Shown: positions 8,332-17,632, numbered from the stretch's first letter. The stretch: DNA of 64,000 nt from Onstottus_B arcticum (GCA_038040485.1 JBBPIE010000034.1:15733-79732); one strand, 5' to 3'. Notes: generated from the letters alone by a model not told the origin. Translations and numbers: made by a program.

Positions 8332-9347
8332 TCAATCCCCTCCAGCAATCTAGCGATCTGCTCCGGTGAAGGAAGCTGACCCTTCAATTCAGCGGGCAGT
8401 TCCGTGACGATGCGATAAGTACCAACGCCGATTGGTTTGTTCGATTCACGGAGGGCGTATTCGACAATGGTCTTGTCTTTCGATTTGCAGAGAATGATGC
8501 CGATGGACGGACTCTCATCCGGCAGTCGCACCTGATCGTCCAGCACCGCCAGATAGAACTGCATCTTGCCGACAAACTCAGGCAGGAACTCTCCGACCTT
8601 CAATTCAACTGCTACCAGCGCACGCAGTCCGCGGTGAAAGAGCAGCAGGTCAATGAAGTACTCTTTGTCATTGACGGTCAGATGATACTGACTGCCGAGG
8701 AAGGTGAACGTCCCGCCCATCTCGCGCAGGAATGCTTCGACTCTCGCAAGCAGCGCCTGTTCCAGTTGCCGTTCATTGTACTCATCACCAAGTTCGAGGA
8801 AATCGAAGGTGTATTCATCCTTAACCGCGAGCTTCGCCTGCGCGCGAATGTCTTCCGATACGGTTTGGTCGAAGTTGGTTTGGCTGAGCAGAGTCTTTTC
8901 GTAGGTTTGATTGTCAATCTGATGAATCAGGAGGTTCTTTGTCCAGCCCAACTTGCGTGTCATTCGAATGTAGAATTCGCGCTGAAGGTCATCCTTGCAA
9001 TTCATCAGGATGATGACGTTATGCGTCCAGCCAATTTCTCTCACCAATGGTGAGAGTTTTTCGCTACCGGCATAAGTTTCGTAAAACTGCCTCATCCGCC
9101 ACAGGTTCTGCGCCGAAAACCCGCTGATACCGGGGAATTCGCTCCGCAAATCAGCCGCCAATCTTTGGACCACTGACTTGCCCCATGTCTCTTCCTGCTG
9201 TCTGGTGACGATCATCTGCCCGATGTCCCAGTACAGCGTGATCAGTTCTTTATTGACCGCGCGCAGCGCAGCGTATTGCGCAGTGCGAATGCGCTCTTTG
9301 ATTTCAGCCAGCAGCTTGATGTAAGCATTCGGGATCAGGTCGGTCAT
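8328..9347 (-). CDS. DUF1016 (YhcG-type) PD-(D/E)xK nuclease-domain protein
   Basis: A full-length 339-residue member of the DUF1016 family. The N-terminal helical domain (DUF1016_N) covers about 1-150, including YWDIGQMIV and FPGISGFSAQNLWRMRQFY. The C-terminal nuclease domain has the PD-(D/E)xK core in YFIDLLLFHRGLRALVAVELK, where Asp and Glu-x-Lys are present. Family members occur beside type I restriction systems and in defence islands; the exact role is unsettled. This copy is not next to hsd genes: it lies between two collapsed kinase fragments. A triplet-loop palindrome occurs in its coding sequence at 9038-9056, in the linker after FYETY. Confidence 0.9.
   Translation of the reverse strand: MTDLIPNAYIKLLAEIKERIRTAQYAALRAVNKELITLYWDIGQMIVTRQQEETWGKSVVQRLAADLRSEFPGISGFSAQNLWRMRQFYETYAGSEKLSPLVREIGWTHNVIILMNCKDDLQREFYIRMTRKLGWTKNLLIHQIDNQTYEKTLLSQTNFDQTVSEDIRAQAKLAVKDEYTFDFLELGDEYNERQLEQALLARVEAFLREMGGTFTFLGSQYHLTVNDKEYFIDLLLFHRGLRALVAVELKVGEFLPEFVGKMQFYLAVLDDQVRLPDESPSIGIILCKSKDKTIVEYALRESNKPIGVGTYRIVTELPAELKGQLPSPEQIARLLEGIE
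9038..9056. repeat. Triplet-loop palindrome inside the DUF1016 gene
   Basis: CTCTCACC and GGTGAGAG are perfect 8-base arms around the loop AAT. On the coding strand the loop begins at a third codon position, the same phase as the four palindromes in the shorter DUF1016 gene at 39793. It encodes LSPLVRE, about eight residues after the conserved FY pair, which is the matching place in both proteins. Confidence 0.75.
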
Positions 9348-9360
9348 TCGCTTACCTCTG

Positions 9361-9513
9361 TCATTTCTTCACGCTGGCCGTCCAGTTCGTTACTACTTCG
9401 CGGTTTAGGCGCGTATCACGAGCCCGCCAGACCTCGCCCATCCCGCCCGCGCCGAGCTGAGAAAGGATGAGATAATGCGAGAGCGTCGTGTTCGGGGACG
9501 GTGATTCCTTCAT
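9361..9513 (-). pseudogene. Collapsed Ser/Thr kinase N-terminus
   Basis: A 50-codon frame reading MKESPSPNTTLSHYLILSQL then GAGGMGEVWRARDTRLNREV, clearly the first beta strands and glycine loop of a Hanks kinase, and then VTNWTASVKK and a stop. The ATP-binding lysine strand and all later motifs are lost. It ends 13 bases before the DUF1016 start and begins 13 bases after the end of the large kinase gene at 9527. Together with the remnant at 8146 it shows that kinase genes on both sides of the DUF1016 gene have been cut down. Confidence 0.75.
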
Positions 9514-9526
9514 CGGGTCTGCCTTC

Positions 9527-12500
9527 TCACTTAACCGGCCTGCCTTCTGTCTCGGAGCCGCCAGTCTGAGTCCTGAATTCGATACTCAGTCCATCAAGCA
9601 AGACTCTGGCGTCGTTCAGATCGGCGGTCTCGAAGCCTTCCGTGAACCAGCCGTAAATGTCTGCGAGGATCGCTCGGCCTTCTTCGCGCCTGCCCTGCTG
9701 CTGCCACAAGCGAGCCAGACTCATCACCGCGCGCAACTCAAATGATTTCGCTTTCTGTTGCCGCGCAATTTCGATAGCGAGGTGAAAGCACGCCTCGACC
9801 TCTGACTCCGAAGCGACTCCTGCCTTCACCAACGAGTCTCCTCGGAGTCTGTACAGCTCGGCCTCGTAGAAAGGCTCCTTGGTCTGCTGCGCCACATCCA
9901 TTGCTTCTTTGAGCGTCACGAGTCCTTCTTCTACCCGCCCGGCCTGGTTTAGCGCTTCTGCGAGCAGAGCCAGGAAGTAGCCGTGCTGCTGTCTGGTTCC
10001 GATTGCGAGCGACGACGCCAGGCCCTGGCGGATCAGCTCTATTCCTTCTTCCTCATTCTGCATGGCCAGTGCCCAGCCGCGCGTCAACATTGCGACGGCG
10101 GCATAATATGGCAGCCCGTGCTCTTCTGCTTGCCGGGCCGTCGCCCCGGCAAGTTTCAGGGTCTTCTCCACGTTGTGATGAAACGCTTCCAGGTAAGCAG
10201 CCAGCGCGAGCGTGTTGGCGACACCGACCGGAAGGCGCACACTCTCCGACTTTGCGATAGCCTCAATCATCACCTGCTGTGATTGGTCCGGATAGCCAAG
10301 ATAAAGGAGCATCCGAGCCAGATGCGCGCGGCTGAGCACCGCGCCGTACATGGAGGCCGGGGAGTTAATGCCCGCAGCATCGTGAATCGCTATGGTCTGT
10401 TCGAAATGATCGCGGGCGGCGACGAACTGGCCCATGTAACATTGGCTCAGGCCTATCACCCAGTGAGATTGCATGAGCATGGGCTGGTTCCGGGATTTTT
10501 CGGCCAGGCGCAGGCATTGTTCGCCGTGGTCGGTAGCGCGTTCGTATTCGGCTCGCACAACATAAACGATGGCGAGGCTGAACTGCGCGCGGAAAAGCTG
10601 AGGGAGTTCGTTGAGTTGCAAGCTAAGCTCGCGTGCTCGGATGAAAGCCTGTTCGACTTCCGGCAAGGCGTAGCCTTTGGCGACCATCAGCGATTGCCCC
10701 AGCATAGTCTGCAGCTCGAGTTCCTGCTTCGCGCACTCAGCCGTTTCCGGCAGCAGGCGCAGCATTTCCAGACCGCGCTGCGCAAGCACGCCGGCTTCCT
10801 GCAGGGCGAATACATCTGAGGCATTGTTCGCCGCCACGAGGTAATGCTCGGTGGCTCGCGACCAGTCCCGCGCGGTCTCGAACAGAAACGCCAGCTCCGA
10901 AGCCACCGTCGCGCTCTGTTTCCCGTAACACCCGAGCAGTGCCTCCGCGACCGTCGCGCTCAACTGAGCCCTTCGCGTTGGCCTCAGCGAAGCGTAAAGC
11001 GCGTTCTGATACAGCACGTGGACGAACCGATAGCGCAATGTCAGCACGCGTCCGGGAAACTCCCTTTCACTGACGAGCCGAACCAACGCATAGACTCGCT
11101 CCAGCGTCTCCAGACGCTCTTCAACATCCGCCGGGTCCAGCTCGAGTGCTTTTGCCACGATCGCCGAATCGAACTCGTATCCCTGCACGCTCGCAGCCAC
11201 GAGCAATCGCCGATCTTCCTCGCTCAGTTGCGCGATCTTGCGCTCAATCATCCCGCGCACGGATTCCGGCAAGTCACGCTCAATGCTGGGCAGCGATTGC
11301 GCAAGCACCCATCGCCCCTGCTCCTCGGCAATCACCTTGCGGTCACGCAGGTAGCGCACGAGGTCGGCCATAAAAAGCGGATTGCCTTCGGTCTTGGAAT
11401 GAATCAACGCCGGGAGTTCCGCGGGAAAGCGATGTTCCGGGAATTCGAGCGCGAGATACTTCTCGATCTCTGATTGCGATAAGAACTCGAGCTCAATCTC
11501 ACGACACACGCCGCGCGCCTGCAAGTCCGGCCTGACCTGCAGAAAAGGATGCTTCGCAAGCAGCAGATCCGATGGCCGATACGTCGCGATGATCAGCACT
11601 CGCATCGAGTCGAATTTGCTCGCGAGGTATGCCAGCAGATCAATCGTTGAGACATCGGCCCAGTGCAAGTCATCAAAGAAGAGTACGACCGGCCGGCGTT
11701 CGGAAACTTCCTCCAACAGCGCGCTGAATTCACGTTTCATTCGTTCCTGTGAAGCGGCGCGTTCCGCCAACAATCGCTCCACCGAAGAATCATCCGGCCG
11801 AAGCGGCATAGCCTGCGCGTACCAGGTAGGGGCAAGACGCTTCGTCGTCTGCACAATGAACTCACTACCCAATGCCGACGTCCGCGACTGAACATCTGCG
11901 CCGCGTAACAGGCCGTCGAGCGCTTCGAGCCAAGGCAAGTAGGCCTCGGTCCCCGCCAGTCGCTCGGAACAGCGTCCGCGCGCGATGATACAACCCTGGC
12001 TTCCTGAGCGAAGATCGCTCAGGAAGTCTTCGACCAGAGTCGTCTTTCCCATTCCCGGCTCGCCTGGCACGCACATCAGCAGTCCCTTGCCTGCGAAAGC
12101 AGAAGCAAGGGCTTCACGCAATTCCGCGTGGGCCTTCTCTCTGCCAACCGTATGACGTGTGCGTGGCCGCAGGACTGGGGAGCGGCTCTCTCCGCTGACG
12201 CTCTGCCCTCCGATTTCAGCCAGCGCCATCTCAACTTCTGGCGCCGTGGGCCGGAGCCGCGCGTCCTTCTGGAGCATCTGCAGGATCAGGATTTCAATCG
12301 CCGAAGGGATTTCAGGATTCAACCGTGAAGGGGTGACCGGTACTTGCCCGGTAATGGCATTGAGCGTGCCGAGTATCGAATCTGTCGCAAACGGATGCCG
12401 TCCCGTTTCCATCTCGTAGAAGATCATTCCGAGTGAGAAAATGTCCGAAGGATGGCTCACACTTTCGCCGCGCGCCTGCTCCGGTGACATGTAGCGAACG

Positions 12501-13030
12501 CTGCCCACCAGTGAGCCCGGCTGCGTGTATTGCAAAGTCGCTGCCTCTCCGTCCATGGCAGCGGGCACGAGTCGCGCCAGCCCGAAGTCGAGCACCTTCA
12601 CATATCCGTCATCGCGCACCATGATATTCTCAGGCTTGATGTCACGGTGTGTAATACCAGCAGCATGCGCGGCGCCCAGCGCCTTGGCCATCTGGCTGCC
12701 CAGTTTCGCCACCGCGTCGAGCGAAATCCCTTCGTCAATCAACGCCCGGAGCGTGCGTCCGTCAACCAGTTCCATCACGATGAAGCGTCCGGCCCCGACG
12801 TCCCCAAGTTCGTGAATGGTCACGATGTTCGGATGATTGAGCGCAGACGTAGCGCGCGCTTCCTGCTCGAATCGCAGCAACCGCTCTGCGTCGTCGGCGA
12901 AAGAGGCGGGCAGGACTTTGATGGCAACCTCGCGGTTCAGCCGTGTGTCTCTAGCTCGATACACTTCTCCCATCCCGCCAGCCCCAAGCGGCGAGAGAAT
13001 CTCATAAGCGCCTAGCCGTGTGCTTTGCAT
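9527..13030 (-). CDS. Ser/Thr kinase fused to AAA ATPase and TPR region (STAND-like)
   Basis: The 1167-residue product starts with a kinase domain at about 8-272: glycine loop GAGGMGEV at 16-23, Lys38, HRD at 128-130, DFG at 148-150 and SPEQ at 182-185. A linker leads to an AAA_16-type ATPase at about 290-560, with Walker A GEPGMGKTT at 323-331 and Walker B VVLFFDD near 448-454. The remaining 600 residues are alpha-helical TPR-like repeats (for example the EHYLVAANNASDVFALQEAG and QLNELPQLFRAQFS regions). Such proteins join phosphorylation with nucleotide-dependent assembly and are common in Acidobacteriota, Chloroflexota and cyanobacteria. The upstream signal and the targets are unknown. Confidence 0.9.
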   Translation of the reverse strand: MQSTRLGAYEILSPLGAGGMGEVYRARDTRLNREVAIKVLPASFADDAERLLRFEQEARATSALNHPNIVTIHELGDVGAGRFIVMELVDGRTLRALIDEGISLDAVAKLGSQMAKALGAAHAAGITHRDIKPENIMVRDDGYVKVLDFGLARLVPAAMDGEAATLQYTQPGSLVGSVRYMSPEQARGESVSHPSDIFSLGMIFYEMETGRHPFATDSILGTLNAITGQVPVTPSRLNPEIPSAIEILILQMLQKDARLRPTAPEVEMALAEIGGQSVSGESRSPVLRPRTRHTVGREKAHAELREALASAFAGKGLLMCVPGEPGMGKTTLVEDFLSDLRSGSQGCIIARGRCSERLAGTEAYLPWLEALDGLLRGADVQSRTSALGSEFIVQTTKRLAPTWYAQAMPLRPDDSSVERLLAERAASQERMKREFSALLEEVSERRPVVLFFDDLHWADVSTIDLLAYLASKFDSMRVLIIATYRPSDLLLAKHPFLQVRPDLQARGVCREIELEFLSQSEIEKYLALEFPEHRFPAELPALIHSKTEGNPLFMADLVRYLRDRKVIAEEQGRWVLAQSLPSIERDLPESVRGMIERKIAQLSEEDRRLLVAASVQGYEFDSAIVAKALELDPADVEERLETLERVYALVRLVSEREFPGRVLTLRYRFVHVLYQNALYASLRPTRRAQLSATVAEALLGCYGKQSATVASELAFLFETARDWSRATEHYLVAANNASDVFALQEAGVLAQRGLEMLRLLPETAECAKQELELQTMLGQSLMVAKGYALPEVEQAFIRARELSLQLNELPQLFRAQFSLAIVYVVRAEYERATDHGEQCLRLAEKSRNQPMLMQSHWVIGLSQCYMGQFVAARDHFEQTIAIHDAAGINSPASMYGAVLSRAHLARMLLYLGYPDQSQQVMIEAIAKSESVRLPVGVANTLALAAYLEAFHHNVEKTLKLAGATARQAEEHGLPYYAAVAMLTRGWALAMQNEEEGIELIRQGLASSLAIGTRQQHGYFLALLAEALNQAGRVEEGLVTLKEAMDVAQQTKEPFYEAELYRLRGDSLVKAGVASESEVEACFHLAIEIARQQKAKSFELRAVMSLARLWQQQGRREEGRAILADIYGWFTEGFETADLNDARVLLDGLSIEFRTQTGGSETEGRPVK

Positions 13031-13161
13031 AGAGTCATCGAGGCCGGTGGTTACTGCTGCGCGAGAATATCAAAGCAGTCTGGCGAGGGCAACGACGCTG
13101 ACCTCAGAGGCGGAGCAAGGCGCCTCGTTTCGGAATCTCTGAATTCCCGGCCGACCCTCGC

Positions 13162-13461
13162 TCATTTGGACTCGCCGATCTCACCCTCGTACGGGAAGCG
13201 GTGAATTGCCCTTACACATTCGCTCAGCGCGCCGAGCAGCGTATCACCCCAGCCAAACGGCGTGAATGGAGCGATCTTTTGGTTTGTCTGTTTGTCAGCT
13301 TGAGCGAAGAACCGCATCCGCAATGCGTTTCGGTCCACGTACTCCCGGATCGTAATGATGAACTCGATGTCGCCCTCCGGTTGCCGTTTCTTCACTGAGA
13401 AGAAATGAAGCTGCGCAAGCTCCTCCGAAGGATCAGACTGCGCAAAGGTCCAATCTGACAT
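13162..13461 (-). CDS. Small soluble protein of unknown function
   Basis: A 99-residue protein with alternating beta-strand-like segments (DIEFIITIREYVDRNALRMR) and a C-terminal helix. It has no signal peptide or membrane helix. A plausible AAGAAAGG purine run precedes the ATG at 13461. It stands alone between the kinase-AAA gene and the transporter gene, both on the same strand. I do not recognise a family. Confidence 0.5.
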   Translation of the reverse strand: MSDWTFAQSDPSEELAQLHFFSVKKRQPEGDIEFIITIREYVDRNALRMRFFAQADKQTNQKIAPFTPFGWGDTLLGALSECVRAIHRFPYEGEIGESK

Positions 13462-13541
13462 GGTTGTCTGCCTTTCTTAACCACCGCGCTCTTTTGCACG
13501 CATTCAGTTCCGGGAAACCGCGAGAAACGATCACCGCCCGG

Positions 13542-14936
13542 CTAGCACGGCAAAAAGGTAAACGCCGCAACGCCGAACACAAACCAGAGCAGGGCGAAGA
13601 TCAATCCGTAGCCGAAGAATGTCCTGAAGTCTATGCGCGCAATCTCGGCCCTTACCAGGAACCAGAACGGCGCAACCAGATTGCCCATCTGGTCTCCGAC
13701 GCCGAGAGCCAGCATTCCTCGTTGAGCCGTCACGCCCGCAGCTTCCGCCGCTTTGAGAGTGACGAAGCCCTGGATCACCCATTGCCCGCCGCTGGACGGA
13801 ACGAAGATGGCGACTATTGTCCCCGCAAGCGCCGTCAGCAACGGGAAAGTCCAGCGAGTTGAGATGGGAGCGATGAGGTCGCTTGCGGCTTCGCCGACCG
13901 TTGTGAACTGGATCAAGCCGGCGACACCCGCATACAGATGATAAAGAACCAGTATCGGCCAGCAGGCCACCACCGCGCGTTGCAACGCGCGCGCGAAGTT
14001 GCGGATGGTTCGGTGCAAAAGAAAGCACAGCATCAGAAAGATGGTGTTGAGTGAATTAAGATCGAGACTCGAGCGCTTGACTATGAAGTGGTAGTACAGC
14101 CAGGCGAGCAGGGCCAGACACAGGATGGCCGCGGTCAGCCAGTGGTGCTCGATCTTTTCCGAGAAGCTGGCCTCGCCTTGATCTTCGGCCTCGAACGGCT
14201 CGGAGAGTTTGCTGGCCGAGGGAAACTGCGAGAGCTGTTGCGGTTGTTTCGGCATCAAGAGCCGCGCGACAAAAATAACGGCGACCGGGAACGTGACCAC
14301 CAGCGCAAGCGCCGCCGGAGACCAGATGGTCGAAAGGAGCGACATCGTACCCGTGCTTGCTTCAAGGAAGTGCCCGGGCGTTGCCATCAGCAGCGGGCCG
14401 CTCGCCGAAAGCCCAAACTGCCAGACCGAGCCGGCGCCTCCGTTGACCGCAAGCAGAAAGGGGAAGTCGATCGGGATGCCTCTTCGTTCGGCCTCGCCCG
14501 CAAAGTGGACCGCGACAATCGGTCCAAGCGCGAGCGCAAGCCCCCAGTTCAGATACGAGATCGCAGCGACAACCAGAACCGAAGCGATGATGACCTGAGT
14601 CGAGGTGCGAGGCATTTGCGAAATCGACACAACAACCTTGCGAAACAGAGGCGTCGCGGCCAGCACGGATCCTAGCAAGAGCACCAACGTCATCTGCATC
14701 GTAAACGGGAGCAGCATCCATAGCCCCCGATACCACGCGTCAAGAGTCGCGGTGAAGCTGTTGCCGAGCCAGAGCGCAAGCACGAACAGGATGACCACCA
14801 TGATTGCAACCGTCGAGATGGCGTCCGGCACGAACCGCGCCATCACCCGCGAATAGCGGCTCAGCCAGTCATTTCGCGTCCCGATTGGTTTCTCTGCTTC
14901 GGTCTCGCTTGGTTCAACGATCGGGTCTGGGTTCAT
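13542..14936 (-). CDS. AtoE/DcuC-like short-chain fatty acid transporter
   Basis: The open frame runs up to 15467, but its first 177 codons are antisense to glpK. The real start is ATG at 14936 (MNPDPIVEPSE), giving 464 residues. About 12 hydrophobic segments are visible, and the conserved phrases LNWGLALALGPI, VNGGAGSVWQFG, FVPSSGGQWVIQG and GDQMGNLVAPFW match the TIGR00366 short-chain fatty acid (acetoacetate/butyrate) transporter family. It would act in the inner membrane. It is divergent from glpK, with about 160 bases between the two starts that must hold both promoters. Confidence 0.85.
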   Translation of the reverse strand: MNPDPIVEPSETEAEKPIGTRNDWLSRYSRVMARFVPDAISTVAIMVVILFVLALWLGNSFTATLDAWYRGLWMLLPFTMQMTLVLLLGSVLAATPLFRKVVVSISQMPRTSTQVIIASVLVVAAISYLNWGLALALGPIVAVHFAGEAERRGIPIDFPFLLAVNGGAGSVWQFGLSASGPLLMATPGHFLEASTGTMSLLSTIWSPAALALVVTFPVAVIFVARLLMPKQPQQLSQFPSASKLSEPFEAEDQGEASFSEKIEHHWLTAAILCLALLAWLYYHFIVKRSSLDLNSLNTIFLMLCFLLHRTIRNFARALQRAVVACWPILVLYHLYAGVAGLIQFTTVGEAASDLIAPISTRWTFPLLTALAGTIVAIFVPSSGGQWVIQGFVTLKAAEAAGVTAQRGMLALGVGDQMGNLVAPFWFLVRAEIARIDFRTFFGYGLIFALLWFVFGVAAFTFLPC

Positions 14937-15083
14937 TAGTTGTTGTGACGATCCCCGGAGATTGAGTCGAAGGAGCCGGTTTCTGATATGAGTCACTGAA
15001 TTTGCCGCAACACGCCAGCATTTCCAAGTGCCCGGCCATTCCAACTGCGCTATACTACCCAAGCTTTTCTCAAAACGTAAGCT

Positions 15084-15090
15084 CAAGGAG
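15084..15090 (+). promoter_or_regulatory. Ribosome-binding site of glpK
   Basis: AAGGAGG ends four to five bases before the GTG at 15096 and supports GTG as the start of glpK. Confidence 0.7.
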
Positions 15091-15095
15091 GCTTC

Positions 15096-16595
15096 GTGTC
15101 TTACATTCTCGCTCTCGATCAAGGAACAACCAGTTCGCGCGCAATACTGTTCGACCACGACGGCGCTATCAAAGCCGTCGCCCAAAAAGAATTCAAACAA
15201 ATCTTTCCCCAGGCCGGTTGGGTCGAGCACGACCCGCAGGAAATCTGGACCTCGCAAATCAGCGTCGCTGTCGAAGCCCTCGCCGACGCGAACGTCCGCC
15301 CGCGAGACGTCGCCGCCATCGGCATAACCAATCAACGCGAGACCACTATCGTCTGGGACCGCGAGACCGGCGAGCCCGTCCACAACGCCATCGTCTGGCA
15401 AGACCGGCGCACCGCTTCGTTCTGCGACAAGCTCCGCGCCGACGGCCACGAGTCGATGATTCAACAACGAACCGGGCTGATGATCGACGCTTATTTTTCG
15501 GGCAGCAAGATCCGTTGGATACTCGACAACGTCGCCGGCGCGCGCGCGCGCGCCGAAGCCGGCAAGCTTGCGTTTGGCACCGTCGATAGCTGGCTTATCT
15601 GGAAGCTCACAAGCGGCAAGCTACACATAACCGACCCGAGCAACGCTTCGCGGACTATGCTGTTCAACATTCAAACAGGCCGGTGGGACGACGACCTGCT
15701 TCGGCTCTTCAACATTCCTGCAAGCGTGCTTCCCGAAGTTCGGTCGTCCAGCGAAGTCTATGGAAAAGCCTCGACAACTCTCGGACTCGAAGACATAGCG
15801 ATCGCCGGCATAGCCGGAGACCAACAAGCCGCACTGTTCGGACAAATGTGCATCACACCGGGCCTGACCAAGAACACCTATGGGACCGGCTGCTTTATGC
15901 TTCAGAACACCGGCGGCAAGTCGGTCGCTTCGACGAATCGCCTGCTAACAACTGTCGCCTGGAAAATTGGAGAGAAGATCGAGTACGCGCTCGAAGGCAG
16001 CGTGTTCATCGGCGGGGCGGTTGTGCAATGGCTGCGCGACGGACTCGGGTTAATCAAAACATCCGAAGAAGTCGGGCCGCTTGCAGCATCGGTCGCGGAC
16101 AACGGCGGGGTGTATCTGGTTCCCGCGTTCGCCGGGCTGGGCGCGCCGCATTGGGACCAGTACGCGCGCGGCGTGATCATCGGACTGACTCGCGGGACGA
16201 CCGCGGGTCACATCGCGAGGGCCGCGCTTGAAGGAATCGCCTATCAAGTCGCGGACCTCGGCGACGCGATGCAGGCGGACAGCGGTGTGCCGCTGACCGA
16301 GCTTCGCGTGGACGGCGGAGCTTCAAAGAATGATCTGCTGATGCAGTTTCAGGCTGACATCCTGGGCGCGCCGGTCGTGCGGGCGGCAGTGACGGAAACG
16401 ACGGCCCTCGGAGCTGCTTATCTGGCGGGGCTTGCGGTGGGCTACTGGAAAGACACAAGCGAGGTGTCGGGACAGTGGCGCGCGGAGCGTCGATTCGAAC
16501 CGCAGATGTCGCGCGCCGAAGCCGGGCGTTTGCGTGAACGTTGGAATGAGGCCCTGACGCGCTCGAAGAGTTGGGAGACTAAACAGACCTCGTAA
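15096..16595 (+). CDS. glpK: Glycerol kinase
   Basis: A complete 499-residue FGGY-family kinase that phosphorylates glycerol to sn-glycerol-3-phosphate with ATP. The start is GTG at 15096, fixed by AAGGAGG four bases before it. Diagnostic phrases are ALDQGTTSSRAILFDHDG at the N-terminus, GITNQRETTIVWDRETG, GDQQAALFGQMC and DGGASKNDLLMQFQADILG. Length and motifs match GlpK throughout. It starts a plus-strand run with ppk2 and glpD; long palindromic spacers separate the three genes. Confidence 0.97.
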   Translation: MSYILALDQGTTSSRAILFDHDGAIKAVAQKEFKQIFPQAGWVEHDPQEIWTSQISVAVEALADANVRPRDVAAIGITNQRETTIVWDRETGEPVHNAIVWQDRRTASFCDKLRADGHESMIQQRTGLMIDAYFSGSKIRWILDNVAGARARAEAGKLAFGTVDSWLIWKLTSGKLHITDPSNASRTMLFNIQTGRWDDDLLRLFNIPASVLPEVRSSSEVYGKASTTLGLEDIAIAGIAGDQQAALFGQMCITPGLTKNTYGTGCFMLQNTGGKSVASTNRLLTTVAWKIGEKIEYALEGSVFIGGAVVQWLRDGLGLIKTSEEVGPLAASVADNGGVYLVPAFAGLGAPHWDQYARGVIIGLTRGTTAGHIARAALEGIAYQVADLGDAMQADSGVPLTELRVDGGASKNDLLMQFQADILGAPVVRAAVTETTALGAAYLAGLAVGYWKDTSEVSGQWRAERRFEPQMSRAEAGRLRERWNEALTRSKSWETKQTS

Positions 16596-16600
16596 CGACG

Positions 16601-16718
16601 AGTCTGATCTTCTCTGCGTCCGGCTCTGTGTCTCAGTGTCTCTGTGGTTAGCAGGTTTCAAGGCTATCTAACCACAGAGACACTGAGACACAGAGCCGGA
16701 CGCAGAGAAGATCAGACT
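16601..16718. repeat. Perfect 50-base inverted repeat (AAGACACGAAG-like hairpin family)
   Basis: Arms 16601-16650 and 16669-16718 are perfectly complementary across 50 bases, with an 18-base loop. The right arm starts TAACCACAGAGACACTGAGA. It begins five bases after the glpK stop and ends 17 bases before the ppk2 start. A transcript would form a very stable hairpin and might reduce read-through or protect the glpK message. Its composition (short ACAGAGACAC-type stutters) resembles the degenerate hairpins at 46003, 48600 and 60372. Confidence 0.9.
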
Positions 16719-16735
16719 TTACCCGAGACGCTTTC

Positions 16736-17632
16736 ATGAAGGACAAAGAAACCCAGGCCAGGGAAATACTCAAACGATTTATCGTGCCGCCCGGCTCGAA
16801 GATCTCGCTTGCCAAAGACTACGATCCGGCGCACAAGGCCGGCTTCGTGACAAAGGAAGAGGCCGGTGAGCTAATGCAAAAGGGAATCGCACAGCTGGTC
16901 GAGTTGCAGAATAAGCTTTATGCGCAGGACACCCATTCTCTGCTGATCATCTTTCAAGCGATGGACGCCGCCGGCAAGGACGGCACAATCAAGCACGTGA
17001 TGTCGGGGGTGAACCCGCAAGGATGTCAGGTCTACAGCTTCAAGGCTCCATCAGAAGAGGAACTAGACCACGACTATCTCTGGCGCTCGTTCAAGGCATT
17101 GCCGGAACGAGGGCGGATCGGGATCTTCAACCGGTCTCACTACGAGGAAACCCTCGTCGTGCGAGTCCATCCCGAGATACTGGCCCGGCAACGCATCCCG
17201 ACTAAAAGCAAGAACAAGGGAATCTGGAAGCGGCGCTTCTCGGAGATCAACGCCTTCGAGAAGTATCTTGTCGCAAACGGCATAGTCATTCTCAAATTCT
17301 TTCTTAACGTTTCGAGGGAAGAACAGAAGAAGCGGTTTCTGGAACGGATTGAGCAGCCCGAGAAGAACTGGAAGTTCTCGGTCAACGACGTGAAAGAACG
17401 CGCGTTCTGGGATGACTACATGAAAGCGTACGAAGACGTCTTCAACCACACCAGCACCGAGTGGGCGCCGTGGCACATCATACCCGCGGATCGAAAGTGG
17501 TTCACGCGGCTCGCGGTGGGCTGGGTCATCCTCGACAAGTTGAGAAAGCTCAACTTGAAATACCCGGCCGTGAGCGAAGACCACAAACGAGAGCTGGTGA
17601 AGGCGAAAGCGATTCTGCTCAATGAGAAGTGA
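16736..17632 (+). CDS. Polyphosphate kinase 2 (polyphosphate:nucleotide phosphotransferase)
   Basis: The 298-residue protein is a single-domain PPK2 enzyme. The Walker A-like loop AMDAAGKDGTIK is at 75-86, the substrate loop FNRSHYEETLVVRVHP at 131-146, and a basic lid follows (KGIWKRRFSEINAFE). PPK2 enzymes transfer phosphate from polyphosphate to AMP, ADP or GDP. The sequence AMDAAGKDGTIKHVMSG and the YEE after the FNRSH motif resemble class III enzymes, which can make ADP and ATP from AMP. Placement between glpK and glpD would allow local ATP supply for glycerol phosphorylation; that is inference only. Confidence 0.9.
   Translation: MKDKETQAREILKRFIVPPGSKISLAKDYDPAHKAGFVTKEEAGELMQKGIAQLVELQNKLYAQDTHSLLIIFQAMDAAGKDGTIKHVMSGVNPQGCQVYSFKAPSEEELDHDYLWRSFKALPERGRIGIFNRSHYEETLVVRVHPEILARQRIPTKSKNKGIWKRRFSEINAFEKYLVANGIVILKFFLNVSREEQKKRFLERIEQPEKNWKFSVNDVKERAFWDDYMKAYEDVFNHTSTEWAPWHIIPADRKWFTRLAVGWVILDKLRKLNLKYPAVSEDHKRELVKAKAILLNEK

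Noticed and set aside
14937..15467. N-terminal extension of the AtoE-like frame
   Set aside because: Lies antisense to the glpK start and shows no transporter sequence; the real start is at 14936.
16601..16718. Intrinsic terminator of glpK
   Set aside because: No T-run follows the hairpin, and the arms are far longer than in terminators; a dispersed repeat fits better, although it may still affect transcription.
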